57,920 bases of DNA, from assembly GCA_051453625.1 (NCBI GenBank), contig JBOZIK010000001.1, positions 82,317,934 through 82,375,853 of the forward strand. Reading direction: 5' to 3'. The position numbers and the translations under genes were made by a program. This stretch comes from Welwitschia mirabilis (Eukaryota; Gnetophyta; Gnetopsida; Welwitschiales). This document shows, piece after piece, positions 11,680-24,097 of the stretch. The stretch's first letter is position 1; each line of letters starts with the position of its first letter. The notes under the pieces are model-generated. The model was not told the DNA's origin. It did not search any database and was given only the letters and a program-made list of their open reading frames with translations.

Positions 11680-14459
11680 TCTCACACATACACACTCTCA
11701 CATTCTCTTGCTTGTAGAGCTTGGAACTTGAAAGCTTGGAGTTAAGGAACTCTTGAACTTGGATCTTTATCATCTTAAACTACCAAGGTCTTATAAATCT
11801 TTCCAAGTAAGCTTCTTACTCTTATTGTTCATATGATCTTCTTTTTCTATTAGAATGATGTGATATTTCATTATGAAATTATTTATAAATTTTATGCAAT
11901 TATATTATAAAATATTATCCCCTCCCATTAGCTCCCACGAAGATGTTATAGTGAAATATGAGGAGGTTTCTTGTTCTTGGTGATGGAGGATTACTAACGG
12001 ATAATTATGACTAAGTAACTAGGGGGTTTACTATTTAAAAAAAAAAGGAAGAAGAAATGTGTATACCATGTTTATTTTAGTATTATATTTATTTTTACTA
12101 TTATGCATAAGAACCATCTTATTAGGGAAAAAGTCTGATCCTCAAAATTCTCTTTAGACTAGCACTCTTTCATGGAAAATCTCAAAGCTCATAGTAAATG
12201 TTTTTTTTAAATTGATTTAATTTTTATTTTACAATGTTTTTTCTCTCTATAATTGATTTATCTTTTTATAATTGATTAGTTAGTATATTCATTATTTTTT
12301 TGGTCCAATTTATTACTTAATTAGTCGTAGAAACTTTATCATATATTTGCTATGGTGAAAATTAAATTTCTAGAATAGAGTCATAAGATAAAAATACTAT
12401 CTCTTATTAATTAGTAGTATAAATTGGTGAAATTTTTTTCATAAATCTATAGCCATGAAAATGTAAAAATAATAATTTTTCTGATGTGTAATTAGTTTTA
12501 TGTTAGAAAATAAATGTAGAAAACATTAAGCATGTAATTTATGTACCTATTTAGAAACATATTTGTAAACTTGGGTATCATAAATTGTAAGAAATTAGAT
12601 ACTCATTCCAAAACATCTTGAATCATTTAAAAACTTAAAGTATTGTGAGTTTGGTAAAATTTTAAGTTTAGAAAATTTGACAATTTTTAGCCTTAAATGA
12701 TAACATTAGAAATAATATTTTTTATTATTCCAAGATAGTTGAAATTAGATTTTGAGGAACCTATTATGTGTCTAGTTTCTGAAAAACTACTATAATTTTA
12801 TTTTTTTCTTTATAGTTAATCAATTATTAATTTTTAACTATGATGTCTTCCTAGAGCCTAAAAATGTTATAATTATTATTTAAAATTATAAAAAATTATT
12901 ACACAAAATTTCATAGAGTAATTAAGTATATAAATATATTTCTATTAGTAGATTTAAGTTAAATTGCCTATAAGTGGTATTTAATTATACAAATACCTCT
13001 TTCACCCTTTTTCTTTAGCTTACTCTAAATGTGCATGCTTATAACAATTTTCACCTTAATAGTCCAAGTGACATAAGTAGTTTCTAGCTTATCAGTTATT
13101 TTTCTTATCTTATAATATAGGCATATGAAATCTTAGATAAATACTTATATATTAGTAATTATTCTTGAGATATACTTCCTTTTGTTTACCTTCTTTACGT
13201 TAATCCATGGAGATTGTCATATGAGTATGGAATAATGTTTCTAGGATTGGCATAGCTCTAGGTATGTCTTAGTTCCTTTAAGTACATTATTTTACATTTC
13301 TATTATTATTTAAAAAATATTTCTTTTATTGTAATAGAAAATAAAAGAAAATAATATTTTCTTTATCTAGATTTTTATTGTTATAATCTTTAAAAAATAA
13401 TTGTTCTTATATGCTTGNNNNNNNNNNNNNNNNNNNNNNNNNNNNNNNNNNNNNNNNNNNNNNNNNNNNNNNNNNNNNNNNNNNNNNNNNNNNNNNNNNN
13501 NNNNNNNNNNNNNNNNNTTATTGTTATAATCTTTAAAAAAGAATTGTTCTTATATGCTTGCTTTTTTTTTATGGCTGTTTCTATAAAATCAACTGAATGA
13601 TGATTAAAATTATTATAACTAGGTTAATAATTCATTAAATATCCACATTACTTAGAATTATTTGCATTAAATTTTATGGTGTATTCATCAAATGGGACTA
13701 TATCAAGATAATTCTAATAATGTTCATTCCCATACTTGGATTTCATTATCAAGGTGGGTTGCATTGAATTTGCTTTTTATAATACCCTTTTGGAAGTGGA
13801 TTTTATCATTATTCTCTTACCCTACCCATGTATGAACTTACTTTAACTTAATATCTTAATTCCTTGGTGTTAATGGATCATGTTCCACCATTCATAGATG
13901 CTTTAATGAAGTGAGGGTTATTTGTAAGTATGCATCCACTTCATGTATCACCTGTCACCTGTAGTAGAGGTATATCAAGGTGAACTGAAAGCCTATGGAA
14001 TTGATCCCAATTATGGTTTTATAGTTTATAACCTAAAGTATAATCAACACACATCCTGAGGATGTCTAGATGTTAAGTTGGAATGCCATTAATTGGAGTT
14101 ATAACCTTCTATTATACTAGTTAGGTATCATTCTCAAAATTTATCCATGTATGTGAATAACAAGTTTACATCTTCTTAACTATCCATAAGATATCTTTTA
14201 TCTAATGAAAAAATAGGGAAAAATAAAGGACATAAACTTATATCATCACTATTATTTGTAAACCAAAATAACCTAAGCATTAATTATAAATAAATATATG
14301 ATATTAGTGTGATTTGTCTTTTTTAGAATATAGATATTCTAATTAAGGAGTAAGTAGAATCTAGTCCTATATTCCACTGTATCTATCAAGTAAAAATATT
14401 ATAGAAGAAATGGAAAAAAAAAAGTTCTTAACTAGGCTAACATAAAATATGGTATTACA

Positions 14460-15660
14460 CCTTGTATACTTTCTTATGAGATAACTTTACCTTTTCAATG
14501 CTAATTAATCCCTCTTTATCGTTATCTTAAGAAACTAAGTTGTTAAAAATTTTTAGAAAACATAAATAAGCAATTAAATAAATCCTTTCTAAGATTAGAG
14601 GTATTGACCATAGCATTTGTATGCATCACATCTATTTATAATAAAATTCTAAGATATCTAGAGAAGTCCAATGAAGAATTAACTCAACCTTCAAAGACAT
14701 AGTTAAGAATGAACTAATAAAACTTTTAGATAATAGAATCATCTATTCCATCTTAGATAGTAGATGAATAAGTCTATCTCAAATAATAGAAAATAAATTT
14801 AAATTACTGTAGTACCAAATGAGCATAATGAACTTATCCCTACTAGGCCCATAGTTATATGGAAATGTGCACAAAGTGTAGAAAACTCAATTCTATTTCT
14901 AAAGAGGATCATCTTCCTCTCCCATTTTCTAACCAAATCTTAGAAAAACTAGTTGGATATCCTTTTTACTATTTGCTAGATGGATATTTATGGTACAACA
15001 AAATATAAATCACTCCTAGGGATTAATACAAAACTAATTTTACCTACTCATATGAAACTTTTTCTTCTAGATAAATGACTTTTGATTTATGTAGTATCCC
15101 TATCATATTTTAATAATGCATGATTAGAATTTATTATGGATTATTAAACTAATGTGTTAAATTTTTGTGAATTATTTATCTCTCTATGGGATCTCTTTTG
15201 AGCATTATCTTCATAAATTAAAACTTGTCCTTATTAAATGCATAGAAAAATGCCTTATGTTAAATTGGAAAAAAAATGTCATTTCATCAGTAACAAAGGA
15301 ATAGTTTTAGCACACATTTTTTTTCCTTGAAAGAATTCAAGTAGACTCTAAAAAAATCTTATTAATTATACACCTACATACTCCTCAAAAATACTAAAAC
15401 ATTAGATCCTTTTTAAGATACACGGGTTATTATAGGAGGTTTATCAAAGGTTGTAGCAAAATTTTCAAACCACTTTTTAACCTACTAAGAAAATATGTAT
15501 TTTTTAACTAGATCCATATTTTAACAATATTAAGAAAAAACTTACCTCCACACCTCTTACTTAACCACTTAATTGGAAGTTATCCTTTTAAATTATGCAT
15601 GATGCTAGCAATTATGTGGTTAAAGTTATGTTAGAATAAAGAGTAGATAGAAATCCAGCC
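14460..15660 (+). pseudogene. Reverse transcriptase / RNase H remnant, element E
   Basis: From the F junction the translation shows KIFRKHK, then RGIDHSICMH (14600 region) and LLDNRIIYSILDS (the start of the RT palm, about 14725). DHLPLPF follows at about 14907, and NIRSFLRYTGYYRRFIKGCS with IFKPLFNLL at 15400-15490 marks the RT thumb. All match Athila/Tat RT. The catalytic FMDD stretch expected near 15170 is destroyed by stops. RNase H similarity is weak after 15500. A short TA repeat lies at 15792-15812. Confidence 0.75.
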
Positions 15661-16099
15661 ATAGTTTATTATGCAAGTAATAAATTAAGTGATACTTAAC
15701 TAAACTACATAGTCACTGAAAACAAGCTTCTTACCATAATCTTTTCCTTTGAAAATTTTAGGTAATATCTCTTTAGTTCTAAGGTAATTGTCTATATATA
15801 TATATATATATAACTAAAAAGGACTCCAAGCTAGATTAATTAGATAAATCCTAGTTTTGTAGGAATTTGATTTAGAAATCAAGTACAAAAAAGGTTTGAA
15901 AACATCATTACAGATAATCTTTTATAAATAACTTAGAATAACTTAGAAACATTCTTTCCATTAATGATACTTTTCCTAATGAATACCTTTTCTCATTTTA
16001 GAAATAACTTAGTTCACTGATATTGCAAATTTCTTAGTTTCCAAGGTTGTTTCCTCTCATTATATCTTTAATAATAAGAAAACATTCTTAATTTAGGCT

Positions 16100-16960
16100 A
16101 AACACTTCTTTTGTAATAGTTCTTATCTATTTAAATATTTCCTAGACTAAGTCATTTGTAAGTGCATTTCTTAATCCGAAATTCATGAAATTTTTAAGAA
16201 TTATCATTCTAAGGCCTATGGTGGACATTCTATCAAAACCATCAAAAAGATTCTTCAATTAGCTTTTTATTAGTAATCCACTTTTAAATATGTTTATCTC
16301 TATTGAAAAACTTGCAAAAATTTTAAAATACTTAGTAGCCTTTCATAAAAAACTATGATGCTTTTAAGCCTTATTATTACCTATATCCTTTTTTGATCGG
16401 ACATTAATACATTCTTGTTTATATTGATTATGTCACTAAACGGATAGAAGCATACATGTGTCAATCTAACAATGCCCAAACTAGACTGAAATTCTTTAAT
16501 AACAACATTTTAACAAGATTTGTTTGTTCTTGACTTTTGATTAAAGATGGTGAAACTCATGTTTGTAATAGAATATTTAACAATCTTCTTTTTAAGTATG
16601 GGTTCACTTATAAATTCACTACTCCTTTCATTATCAAACTAGCAATCAAGTTGAGTTGTTCAATTAAGAAATAAAGAAGATTTTACAAAAGATAGAAAAC
16701 TTAACTAGAAAAAATGGGTTTTCTAAGATTAATGAAATTTTGTGGGCCTAGCAAATAGCTTATAAGATAATATTAGAAATGTTTCAATTTAGGTTAGTTT
16801 ATGAAAAAGCTTATCATTTACCTATAGAACTTGAACACAAGGCATATTAAACAATTAAAAACATGAATTTAGATCTTAAGGTAGTAAGGAAGAAAAGAGT
16901 TGTCTAACTTAACAAGTTAGATGAAATCAAGAATAACACTTAGAATAATATGAAAATCAA
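16100..16960 (+). pseudogene. Integrase remnant, element E
   Basis: NYHSKAYGGHSIKTIKKIL (about 16200-16258) is the integrase zinc-domain start (family CHSKAYGGH). Then come a catalytic-core stretch with NNAQT (about 16470), IKDGETHVCN (about 16540-16570) where the family has SDGGTHFCN, and KYGFTYKFTTP. At 16830-16920 ELEHKAY and LNKLDEIK correspond to the conserved end of Athila/Tat integrase. There are several frameshifts. Confidence 0.75.
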
Positions 16961-16999
16961 TAAATAAGGGATGAATAAATTACATGATAAAAATATTCT

Positions 17000-18336
17000 T
17001 ATGAAAACATTTCAAGAAGAAGAACCAGTTTTACTCTATAATTTATGATTACATTTGTTTTTAGAAAAACTAGTTTCTAAGCAAAAAGGTTTGTATCTAA
17101 TAAAAAAGCTTTTGTTAAATAGTGTGTTTCTCATTAAAAATACTACAAGTTACCAACAATTTAAAGTTAATAATCATCATCCCAAACATTATCATTTACA
17201 CCTTCCATTGACTTATGAATTTATAAGATTATAGACACAATCTAATGGCCTTTAATAAAAATCAATAATAAGTAAACTCACTATTATTTCAAGTAATCAT
17301 TATGATTAAGTATGTGTATGGGTTTTTGAGGAAATGCTACACTTATTTTAAGTATGATTATTAAAGTAATGTTTATGTAAGTCCTTTAATTTTAGTAAAT
17401 TTGGATAAAAATGTGGAACCTACCTTCATATTGTAAATCTTATGTTTAAATATTTTGATGGAGATAAGATTTTTTTTAATTAATATAATGAAATACTGAC
17501 CCCTCTTATGTGCATAAAAAAAATGAATATGAGAAGAAGAATAAAAGAAAAATATAATATCTCTTATCCAAAAGCACATTGCATTAATTATTGTAGTGGA
17601 TTTAGTTGACTACATTAGGGTTATGGGCACTTGTTAGCAATGTATCTCTAATGATCTAAATATGACATAATCAACTACATTAGAGCTATAAATGCTTGCT
17701 AATAATGTAACCCTGATTATTTTACAAAATAACATGCTTAACTCTATTGGAAGAAAATATCATAATAGTAGATGCTCAATGTAATTTAAAATGTTTAAGA
17801 CAAAGGATATAGATGCTAGTAGAAAAGGCATATAATGGAAAGAAAAATGTGGTAATTAAATACCTTCTAAGTTTTATTGTATTTAATTTTTATACTTAAA
17901 ATTTGCTATGATTTCTTGAATTCTTATAAGATATTTGGTTAATACTATGCTTTACTAATATCAAGATCCACTAAAAAATACAAAAACATAATAATGCCAT
18001 TAAACACTTTTCATATTATCATTCTTTATTCTTATCATCCATTCCATTTCATCCCATTTCATGAGAAATAGGCATCATAAGGCATAAACTATTTTTATGA
18101 TTTAACATTTCACTTAGTATTTTTAGGAAGAAATAAAGGATGTTTATTTCTTAGTTTTTATTTTTTGTATCTTAGTTTCATTAATTTACATATTTTCCTT
18201 TTAGTAAAAATTTTTATTGAGATAAAAGTTTCTAAGAACATGTTCTCAAAATTAGGTTCACACTTTTTATTATAAACTTCAAGAAGAAGATTCAGTTTTA
18301 AATAGGCAGTATGACATCTAGTTTTTACAAAATTTT
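17000..18336 (+). other. 3' region of element E upstream of insertion C
   Basis: AT-rich with no reading frame of note. It contains a small direct repeat (17605-17712). A short antisense open frame at 17373-17579 is Lys/Ile/Phe-rich and looks like chance. The C element interrupts it at 18337. Confidence 0.4.
17605..17712. repeat. Two-copy 64-base direct repeat
   Basis: tgactacattagggttatgg...cttgttagcaatgta (from about 17608) recurs as caactacattagagctataa...cttgctaataatgta (from about 17671). The copies are about 80% identical with a period of about 64. Confidence 0.6.
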
Positions 18337-19586
18337 TGTTAGAATTTTATATTACTAATTAATGTCAAATTAATATTATCTTTTCAGAATCAAATGTAAT
18401 TTTAAATATGTAAGAAACTAAATGATCCATATCCAAAAGATAGCTAAGATTTGAACATGTTCTGATTAAAGTAACTTGATTTGCTATCCAAGAACTTAAA
18501 GTAGGAGTTGACCAAACTTGGAAATACTCATTTTGGACTACTTAATGAGGGACCAACTAGATCTTTAAGGGGTTAATAAGATTTAAAAATGTATTTTTTA
18601 AGCTTCTTCATATGTACTATATCATATGAGATCAACCAGGCTCATGTGGGATCAACTAGACTTAAAAAAAAGTGGTCAACTAAATTTTAGATGAGGGTGA
18701 CCGAACTAAGTATCATGAGTTACTTAGGTTAACTAGATGAAAAAGGGGATGATCAGTCCCACTGACATAAGTCACTTGGGTCGAGCAAATATTTAAAAGA
18801 GTCAACTAGTCAGAGTGGAAGTGGAAAGTTTCAAATAGTTTTCTAATCATTATTTCACCAAATCTATCAATTTTAAATGTTAAATTCCTTTCCAACTCTT
18901 TAAGAGCTATATTTTAGAGAATTCTCTTTAAATAGGCAACATTTAAAAATATAGTATGTTTTAGATCAAATGTATTTTAAAAAAGAAGGTTGCACTCTCG
19001 ATCTAAAGAGCTTACCTTTGTACCATCATTCTTCTTTCACTTAGCACATGTCTTTGTACTAAATCTGAACAATAAGGTTGCATTGATAGTTCTTGCATTT
19101 GCATGACTTAAGGAATAGAGGCTTTATTCCCTTACTCATCCTTTTACATTTTATTGAGGTTGAGACTTAGCTTGCAAAAGTCTATTTTATTAAGGTTAAG
19201 ATTTAGCCTCCAAAATTCTATCTTATTAAGGTTAAAACTTAGCCTACAAAAGTATAATTTATGAAGGTTGAGACTTATCCTAAAAAATTCCACTTTGTAA
19301 AGTTAAAAATTAGCCTTGAAAACCTGGTGGATAGTGAAGTAATAGAGATTCAAAAGAGTTTTGATTATTTTCTATCTTCCAAGAGTAAAGTAGGATGTAT
19401 CTCAAACCACTATAAATCTTGTCTTGCATTATTTAGTTCTACTTTTGAGTTAGTTTTGTTATATCTTTTTACGTTATAATTTCTTATTGGGTAGCAATAA
19501 TTGTTTAAAATTTTAGAAAGTTTTATTTACAACCCTTCCCCCCCACCCTTCCTCCTTGCTGCCATCCTTAGTTTTAAGATTCTAAA
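18337..19586 (+). repeat. 5' LTR of element C
   Basis: Starts tgttagaattttatatta and ends agattctaaa before the primer site. It aligns along its length with 22080-23246, including the repeated aaggttgagacttagcct-type blocks near its right end. U3 carries several GTCAAC/TTGACC-type repeats (18496-18830). The open frame at 19261-19479 is the R/U5 part read through and is not a gene. Confidence 0.8.
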
Positions 19587-19588
19587 TT

Positions 19589-19600
19589 TGGTATCAGAGC
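19589..19600 (+). other. Primer-binding site (initiator tRNA-Met), element C
   Basis: tggtatcagagc is an exact copy of the primer site used by most plant copia elements. It is placed two bases after the LTR end. Confidence 0.85.
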
Positions 19601-19644
19601 TTTAGGTTGAGTTAACACTTAAATTTTAACTAATCTTTGACTCA

Positions 19645-21207
19645 ATGACCCTAGCCATGAGTTTTATAGTAGAAGGTCTCTCTATTTCCAGGCCTCCATT
19701 GTTTGATGGAATAAAAACTATATATACTAGAAGGCTGTAATAAGAATATTCTTAAGATATCTTGATATAGATTATGATGATATATTGATCACAGGTTATA
19801 GCCACCCTACCAGAACTCAAAAGGATGCTAAAGAAAATTCTATAGTATCATTGAAACCAAAAGATAAATGACTAAATTAGATAAATCTAATGCTAATATT
19901 GATGCTTGTGCTTTGAATGTAATTTTTTTTGCTATAATTATAGATGAGTTTAATAAGATAGTGAATTATTAGATTGTCAAAAAAGCACAAGATATTCTTG
20001 CTATTACTCATGAAGGGACATCCATTGTTAAGCAAGTAAAGATGCAGATATTGATTATAAAATTTAAAAATACTAAGATCGATGAGGAAGATACTCTTTA
20101 ACAATTCTTAGCTATCCTAATAAACATTATAAACTCTATGAAAAGTCTTAGAGAAAAGATGGAGGAAGCCAAAATAGTAAGTACAGTCTTAAGATCCCTT
20201 CCTAAGAGATTTGAATCAAAGATGACTATGATTGAAGAAAGTAATGATCTTACCAAGATGCCACTAGATTAACTATAAGGTAACCTTTAAACTTATGAGT
20301 TAAATTTTTTTAAGAATAAAAAGAAAAGTTTTTCTTTTAAAAGTATGCCAAAAAATATTAAAGGTGATAGATTAGAATATGAATTAGATGAAGAAGCTCT
20401 TTTAGCAAGAAAATTTAAAGCATTTTTATTGAAAAGAAGAGATCAAGAATTCAACAAGATTTTGATGCATATGAAAAATAATGGTATCAACAATAGAAAA
20501 TTATAGGATCTAAAGAAGTCCTCACTAGTAGCCACTTGGAATAACCTTGAAGAAGATGAAGAAGAAAGCTCAGATGAAGAATTTAAATAACATGGAATAT
20601 TATCTTTCATGGAACATGTGAATCCTACTACTTAATCATTAAAACTCACTAAGNNNNNNNNNNNNNNNNNNNNNNNNNNNGAAGAAGAGGAGGATGTTGA
20701 AGACACATATCATAAACTATATCAAGAATATAAAAAGCTTGCTATAAAATTCAATGAACTAAATAATATTATTAAGGATTTGAGAAGGGAGCATGAAGCC
20801 ATAAATCAAATATCTAAAGATATTCTAGAATAAAACATAAGTCTTATAAATAATTTAAGTCAATATTCACAAATCTTAAGTAGATTCACAGAAGGATTAA
20901 AGAAACTTAAGAAGATGCTTGGATTGGAATAATTTACACATGACAAAAATGGTATTGGATTTGAAGGCAATAGTACATCAACTTCATCTAGTGAGGTAAG
21001 CATTAAAGATATATCATTTTATACAAGAAATATTACTTTTCATTTTTACTACAAATTTGATCAGTCAAAATTTAACTATCCATATAGAAAAGTACACCTT
21101 TTGCAAACATTAATTCATTATCATTTAAGTTTGTTCCCAAACAAGTCTCTACCACAAGGTCAAGAAAGACCATATGGGTAGAAGCTAAGAATTTAGAGTT
21201 TTTTTAA
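19645..21207 (+). pseudogene. Long copia-type gag (UBN2 family) remnant, element C
   Basis: Starts MTLAMSFIVEGLSISRPPLF (the ISRPPLFDG motif of copia gag). The UBN2 core follows: AQDILAITHEGTSIVKQVK at about 19985-20045, then KIVSTVLRSLPKRFESK and KMPLD. An acidic stretch with EEALLARKFKAFL (about 20390-20430) comes next. A coiled coil with YHKLYQEYKKLAIKFNEL lies at about 20710-20765, then FTEGLKKLKKMLG and DKNGIGF (about 20890-20965), which match the SIRE/Maximus gag C-terminus. Near 21128-21204 VPKQV and KTIWVEAKN resemble the WVPK motifs that end the gag. The stop is at 21205. The expected CCHC knuckle is not recognisable. Several frameshifts, stops and a 27-N gap (20654-20680) interrupt the frame. 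Confidence 0.75.
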
Positions 21208-21885
21208 ATCTAACAAAATTTCAACTTTAGAAGTAGTTTATTATTTTAATTAATTATTATTTATTATAATATTTTTTCTAAATCCTTAATTGTTGTAATA
21301 TGATGTGCTTCTTGCAATCATCATTGTGATGTTTACCTTATTACTGGATTTGCTTCTTAATGATAATTTTTTGTGAAGATTTATCTATAAGTTTTAAATA
21401 TTTTAATGTTTCACTTTGTAATTAAATCTTATTATCATGAAAATAACATCAGTTGGTATTATTTTATAATGAATTGAAAATTATCATCTCATTTACATAC
21501 TTTGCTTTAAAACTCTATCATGATTATTATTTTTTTTTTCATACATATATATATGGCATAAAGTTAGGAAGAGAAAATATGATATGTCTTACCACATGTC
21601 TAAGGTTTATAGATCTTTATCTCTCTTTTTATATTCTTTGTCATTGATGTTAAAGAAAGAGAAAATATGATGTTTTCAAAAATATGCATGAACTAAAAAT
21701 GGTTTATTTCAAAAATATTTTTTCTTAAAAGCAAATATACCTTTACTTAATATTATTTATATGGCCTTGTGAAAAGGGAATATTTTATTATGTTAATATG
21801 CCTTGTTAAAAAGAGCTTAAAGATGAAATACTTATTTGAACTTGAAATCACTTATTTGTTTACCATCAATATCAAAGGGGGTGAT
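21208..21885 (+). other. 3' untranslated region and polypurine tract, element C
   Basis: No polymerase coding is seen in the 680 bases between gag and the 3' LTR. It ends with atcaaagggggtga (21871-21884), the polypurine tract, immediately before tgttaggatt. The open frame at 21453-21647 is Tyr/Phe-rich and looks like chance. Confidence 0.65.
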
Positions 21886-22079
21886 TGTTAGGATTTTATA
21901 TTGTTAATTGATGTCAAANNNNNNNNNNNNNNNNNNNNNNNNNNNNNNNNNNNNNNNNNNNNNNNNNNNNNNNNNNNNNNNNNNNNNNNNNNNNNNNNNN
22001 NNNNNNNNNNNNNNNNNNAAAATATTTGTTTGGTCTTGAAATCACTTATTTATTTGCTATCAATGTCAAAGGGGAAGAT
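21886..22079 (+). other. Duplicated LTR junction around a 100-N gap
   Basis: The polypurine tract and LTR start appear twice: 21841-21918 before the gap and 22038-22115 after it. They differ at about 7 of 79 positions. This is either a second copy or allele joined here, or a misassembly. The first LTR start is at 21886 and the second at 22080. Confidence 0.75.
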
Positions 22080-23246
22080 TGTTAGGATTTTATATTGTTA
22101 ATTGATGTCAAACTAATATGATCTTTGTAGAATGAAATATGCTTTTATAGATGCAAGAAACTAAAGGATTCATATCCAAACAATAGCCAAGAGTTGGACA
22201 TGTTCTAATTAAAGTAACTTGATTTAGGAGTCAATCAAACTTGGAAATACTTATTTTGGGCTACTTTATGAGGATTCAATTAGATATTTAAGGCTTAAAT
22301 GGACCTATAAATGCATTTATCAAGATTTTCCATATGTACTATATTATATGAGGTCAATTAAACTCATGTGGGATCGACTAAACCTAAAGAAAAATGGTCA
22401 ACTGGATTTTAGATAGGGCGACCTAACCAAGTAACATGAGTTACTTAAGTCAACTAGATGAAAAAGGGATTAACCAGTTCAACTAACATGAGTCACTTGG
22501 ATCAATCAAATGTTTCAAGGAGTCGACCAGTCAAAGTAGAAGAAAAATTTTTCAAATAGTTTTCTAACAGTTATTTCACCAAATCTATCCATTTCATATA
22601 TCAGATTTCTTTCCAACTATCTAACTATTATATTTTAGGGGAATCTATTTAAAGAGGCAATACTAAAAAACTTGGTGCACTTAAGATTGAATGGATTTTG
22701 AAAAAGAACATTGCACTCTTGATTTAAATATCTTATCTTCGTACCATTATTCTTCTTTCACTCAGCACATACCTTTATACTGAACTTGAACAATAAGGCT
22801 CCATTAGTAGTTCTTGCATTTGATTAAATTAGAGTATAGAGGCTTCATTCTGTCACTCACCCTTGTGCATTTTATTAAGTTTAAGACTTAGTCTATAAAA
22901 TTCCATTTTATTAATATTAAAACTTAGCCTGCAAAAGTCTGTTTATTGAGGTTGAGACTTATCCTTAAAAAGTCCACTTTGTAAGGTTGAAGGTTAGCCT
23001 TGAAAACCTAATGGATAGTGAAGTAACAGAGATCCGTAATAGTTTTGGCTATTGAATTTCTTCTAAGAGTGGAGTAGGGTGTATCCTAAATAATTATTAA
23101 ATCTTATCTTGTGCATTTATTTAGTTCTACTTTTGAGTTTGTTTTGTTATATATTTTTATGTCATAATTACTTTATTAGGTAGTAATAGTTGTTTAAAAC
23201 TTTTAAAAGTTCTATTCACCCCTTCCTCTAGGTTCAAGATCCTACA
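22080..23246 (+). repeat. 3' LTR of element C
   Basis: Starts tgttaggattttatattg and ends caagatcctaca. It is 1167 bp, against 1250 bp for the 5' LTR. It shares the GTCAAC-rich U3 (22230-22540) and the aagcttag-type R/U5 blocks with the 5' LTR. It is followed by the target duplication atctt. Confidence 0.8.
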
Positions 23247-24097
23247 ATCTTAAATTTTGATGTCTTAATTTCAAAAATTTTTCATAAATGTTTCAAAAGA
23301 TATATCATTTTTTACACTTGAATATTTTTCCATAGATAATGTTTTCATGTTGATCATTTTATTATTAACTTTTTTATAAGAGCCTTATAAAATTCTAGAT
23401 AAAGTATGTATTAACATGCAAAAATTGACATTCTAATTAAGTTATTTAATCAATGTAGCTTAACATAAGATATTAATATAACTAGTTTATCATAAAATTA
23501 TGTCTTTTTCTACTTTTTAACATGATCCATGGACTTATCATCTTTTCATGATATTTTCAGGATATTTATTAGATGGTAAAAAACATGGTTAAAAAAGAAG
23601 ACTATTCATCATAAAATGCTAGCACTTCTATTTAAGTCATAGGTGTCATTAGTCTTTTTGAGTAAAATACTTCAATTATAACAATCTAGACTGGTCATGA
23701 AAAATCAAGCAACTGTAGTTATGGGCTTACATTAATTTCACATTAGAATTAACTAGCATCTTAGATGACACATGGAAGTAACAAGGATAACATGTGATAG
23801 TGACATGTGATAGTGCTAAGTGAGATAACATGGGAGCATATGGTAATATCAGTAATTGGTAGAATTAGCAACATCTAGAAGCTAATTATTAGACTTATCA
23901 TAATGATATTCTTACCTAATGCAAGAGGACAAAGAAATCACCTAATCCTACATTCAAAATTTTTTAATTATTTACTTATACACTATAACATAGGAATTTC
24001 TAATCACTCCACACTTTTTCTTATCTATGAAAGGGCCTTAATCCCTTATTCATAACATTCTTTAGCTAGCAAGATAGTAAAAATCTTTAGAGCATCT
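23247..24097 (+). repeat. 3' LTR of element E, left part
   Basis: From about 23412 (tattaacatgcaaaaattga) it aligns with E's 5' LTR at 5883 onward, including cataaaattatg, tggacttatcatcttt, and the promoter region (tatctatgaaagggcctta) near 24025. 23247-23411 is AT-rich and not clearly matched. The copy is interrupted at 24098 by an antisense solo LTR. Confidence 0.65.

Larger units (their letters stand above)
10603..14459. mobile_element. Element F: 3.86-kb solo LTR, probably Tekay/Del-type chromovirus
   Basis: The insertion starts tgtcatatc and ends ggtattaca, a 9-bp imperfect terminal inverted repeat (7 of 9). It is flanked by tctta (10598-10602) and ccttg (14460-14464), a 5-bp target duplication altered by two transitions. 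It splits E's PR-RT linker, whose coding similarity resumes immediately after it. No coding domain was found inside. A TATA-like tatatatag at 11428-11436, a leader with CA repeat and a gcttggaacttgaaagcttgg block indicate LTR promoter and R/U5 sequence. Its start resembles the LTR start of J (TGTCATGTC at 55895, antisense). Size and termini fit Tekay/Del chromoviruses. Gaps at 10744-10753, 11509-11608 and 13418-13517 make the length approximate. Confidence 0.6.
18337..23246 (+). mobile_element. Element C: gag-only SIRE/Maximus-like Ty1/copia element
   Basis: Complete by its ends: 5' LTR 18337-19586, tRNA-Met primer site 19589-19600, one gag reading frame remnant 19645-21207, purine tract and 3' LTR ending at 23246. 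Target duplications atttt (18332-18336) and atctt (23247-23251) differ by one transition. No protease, integrase, RT or RNase H similarity is seen in the 2.3-kb interior. The plan LTR-gag-LTR fits the plant TR-GAG class of non-autonomous elements, which depend on another element's polymerase. A 100-N gap with repeated but about 10%-diverged flanks (21919-22018) lies at the 3' LTR junction. Confidence 0.75.

Noticed and set aside
11386-11773. Open frames of Cys-Val, His-Thr or Leu-Thr repeats
   Set aside because: They are translations of the CA microsatellite and the adjacent N gap.
19261-19479. 72-codon ORF before the copia gag
   Set aside because: It lies inside the 5' LTR of C and has a homologous, broken counterpart in the 3' LTR.
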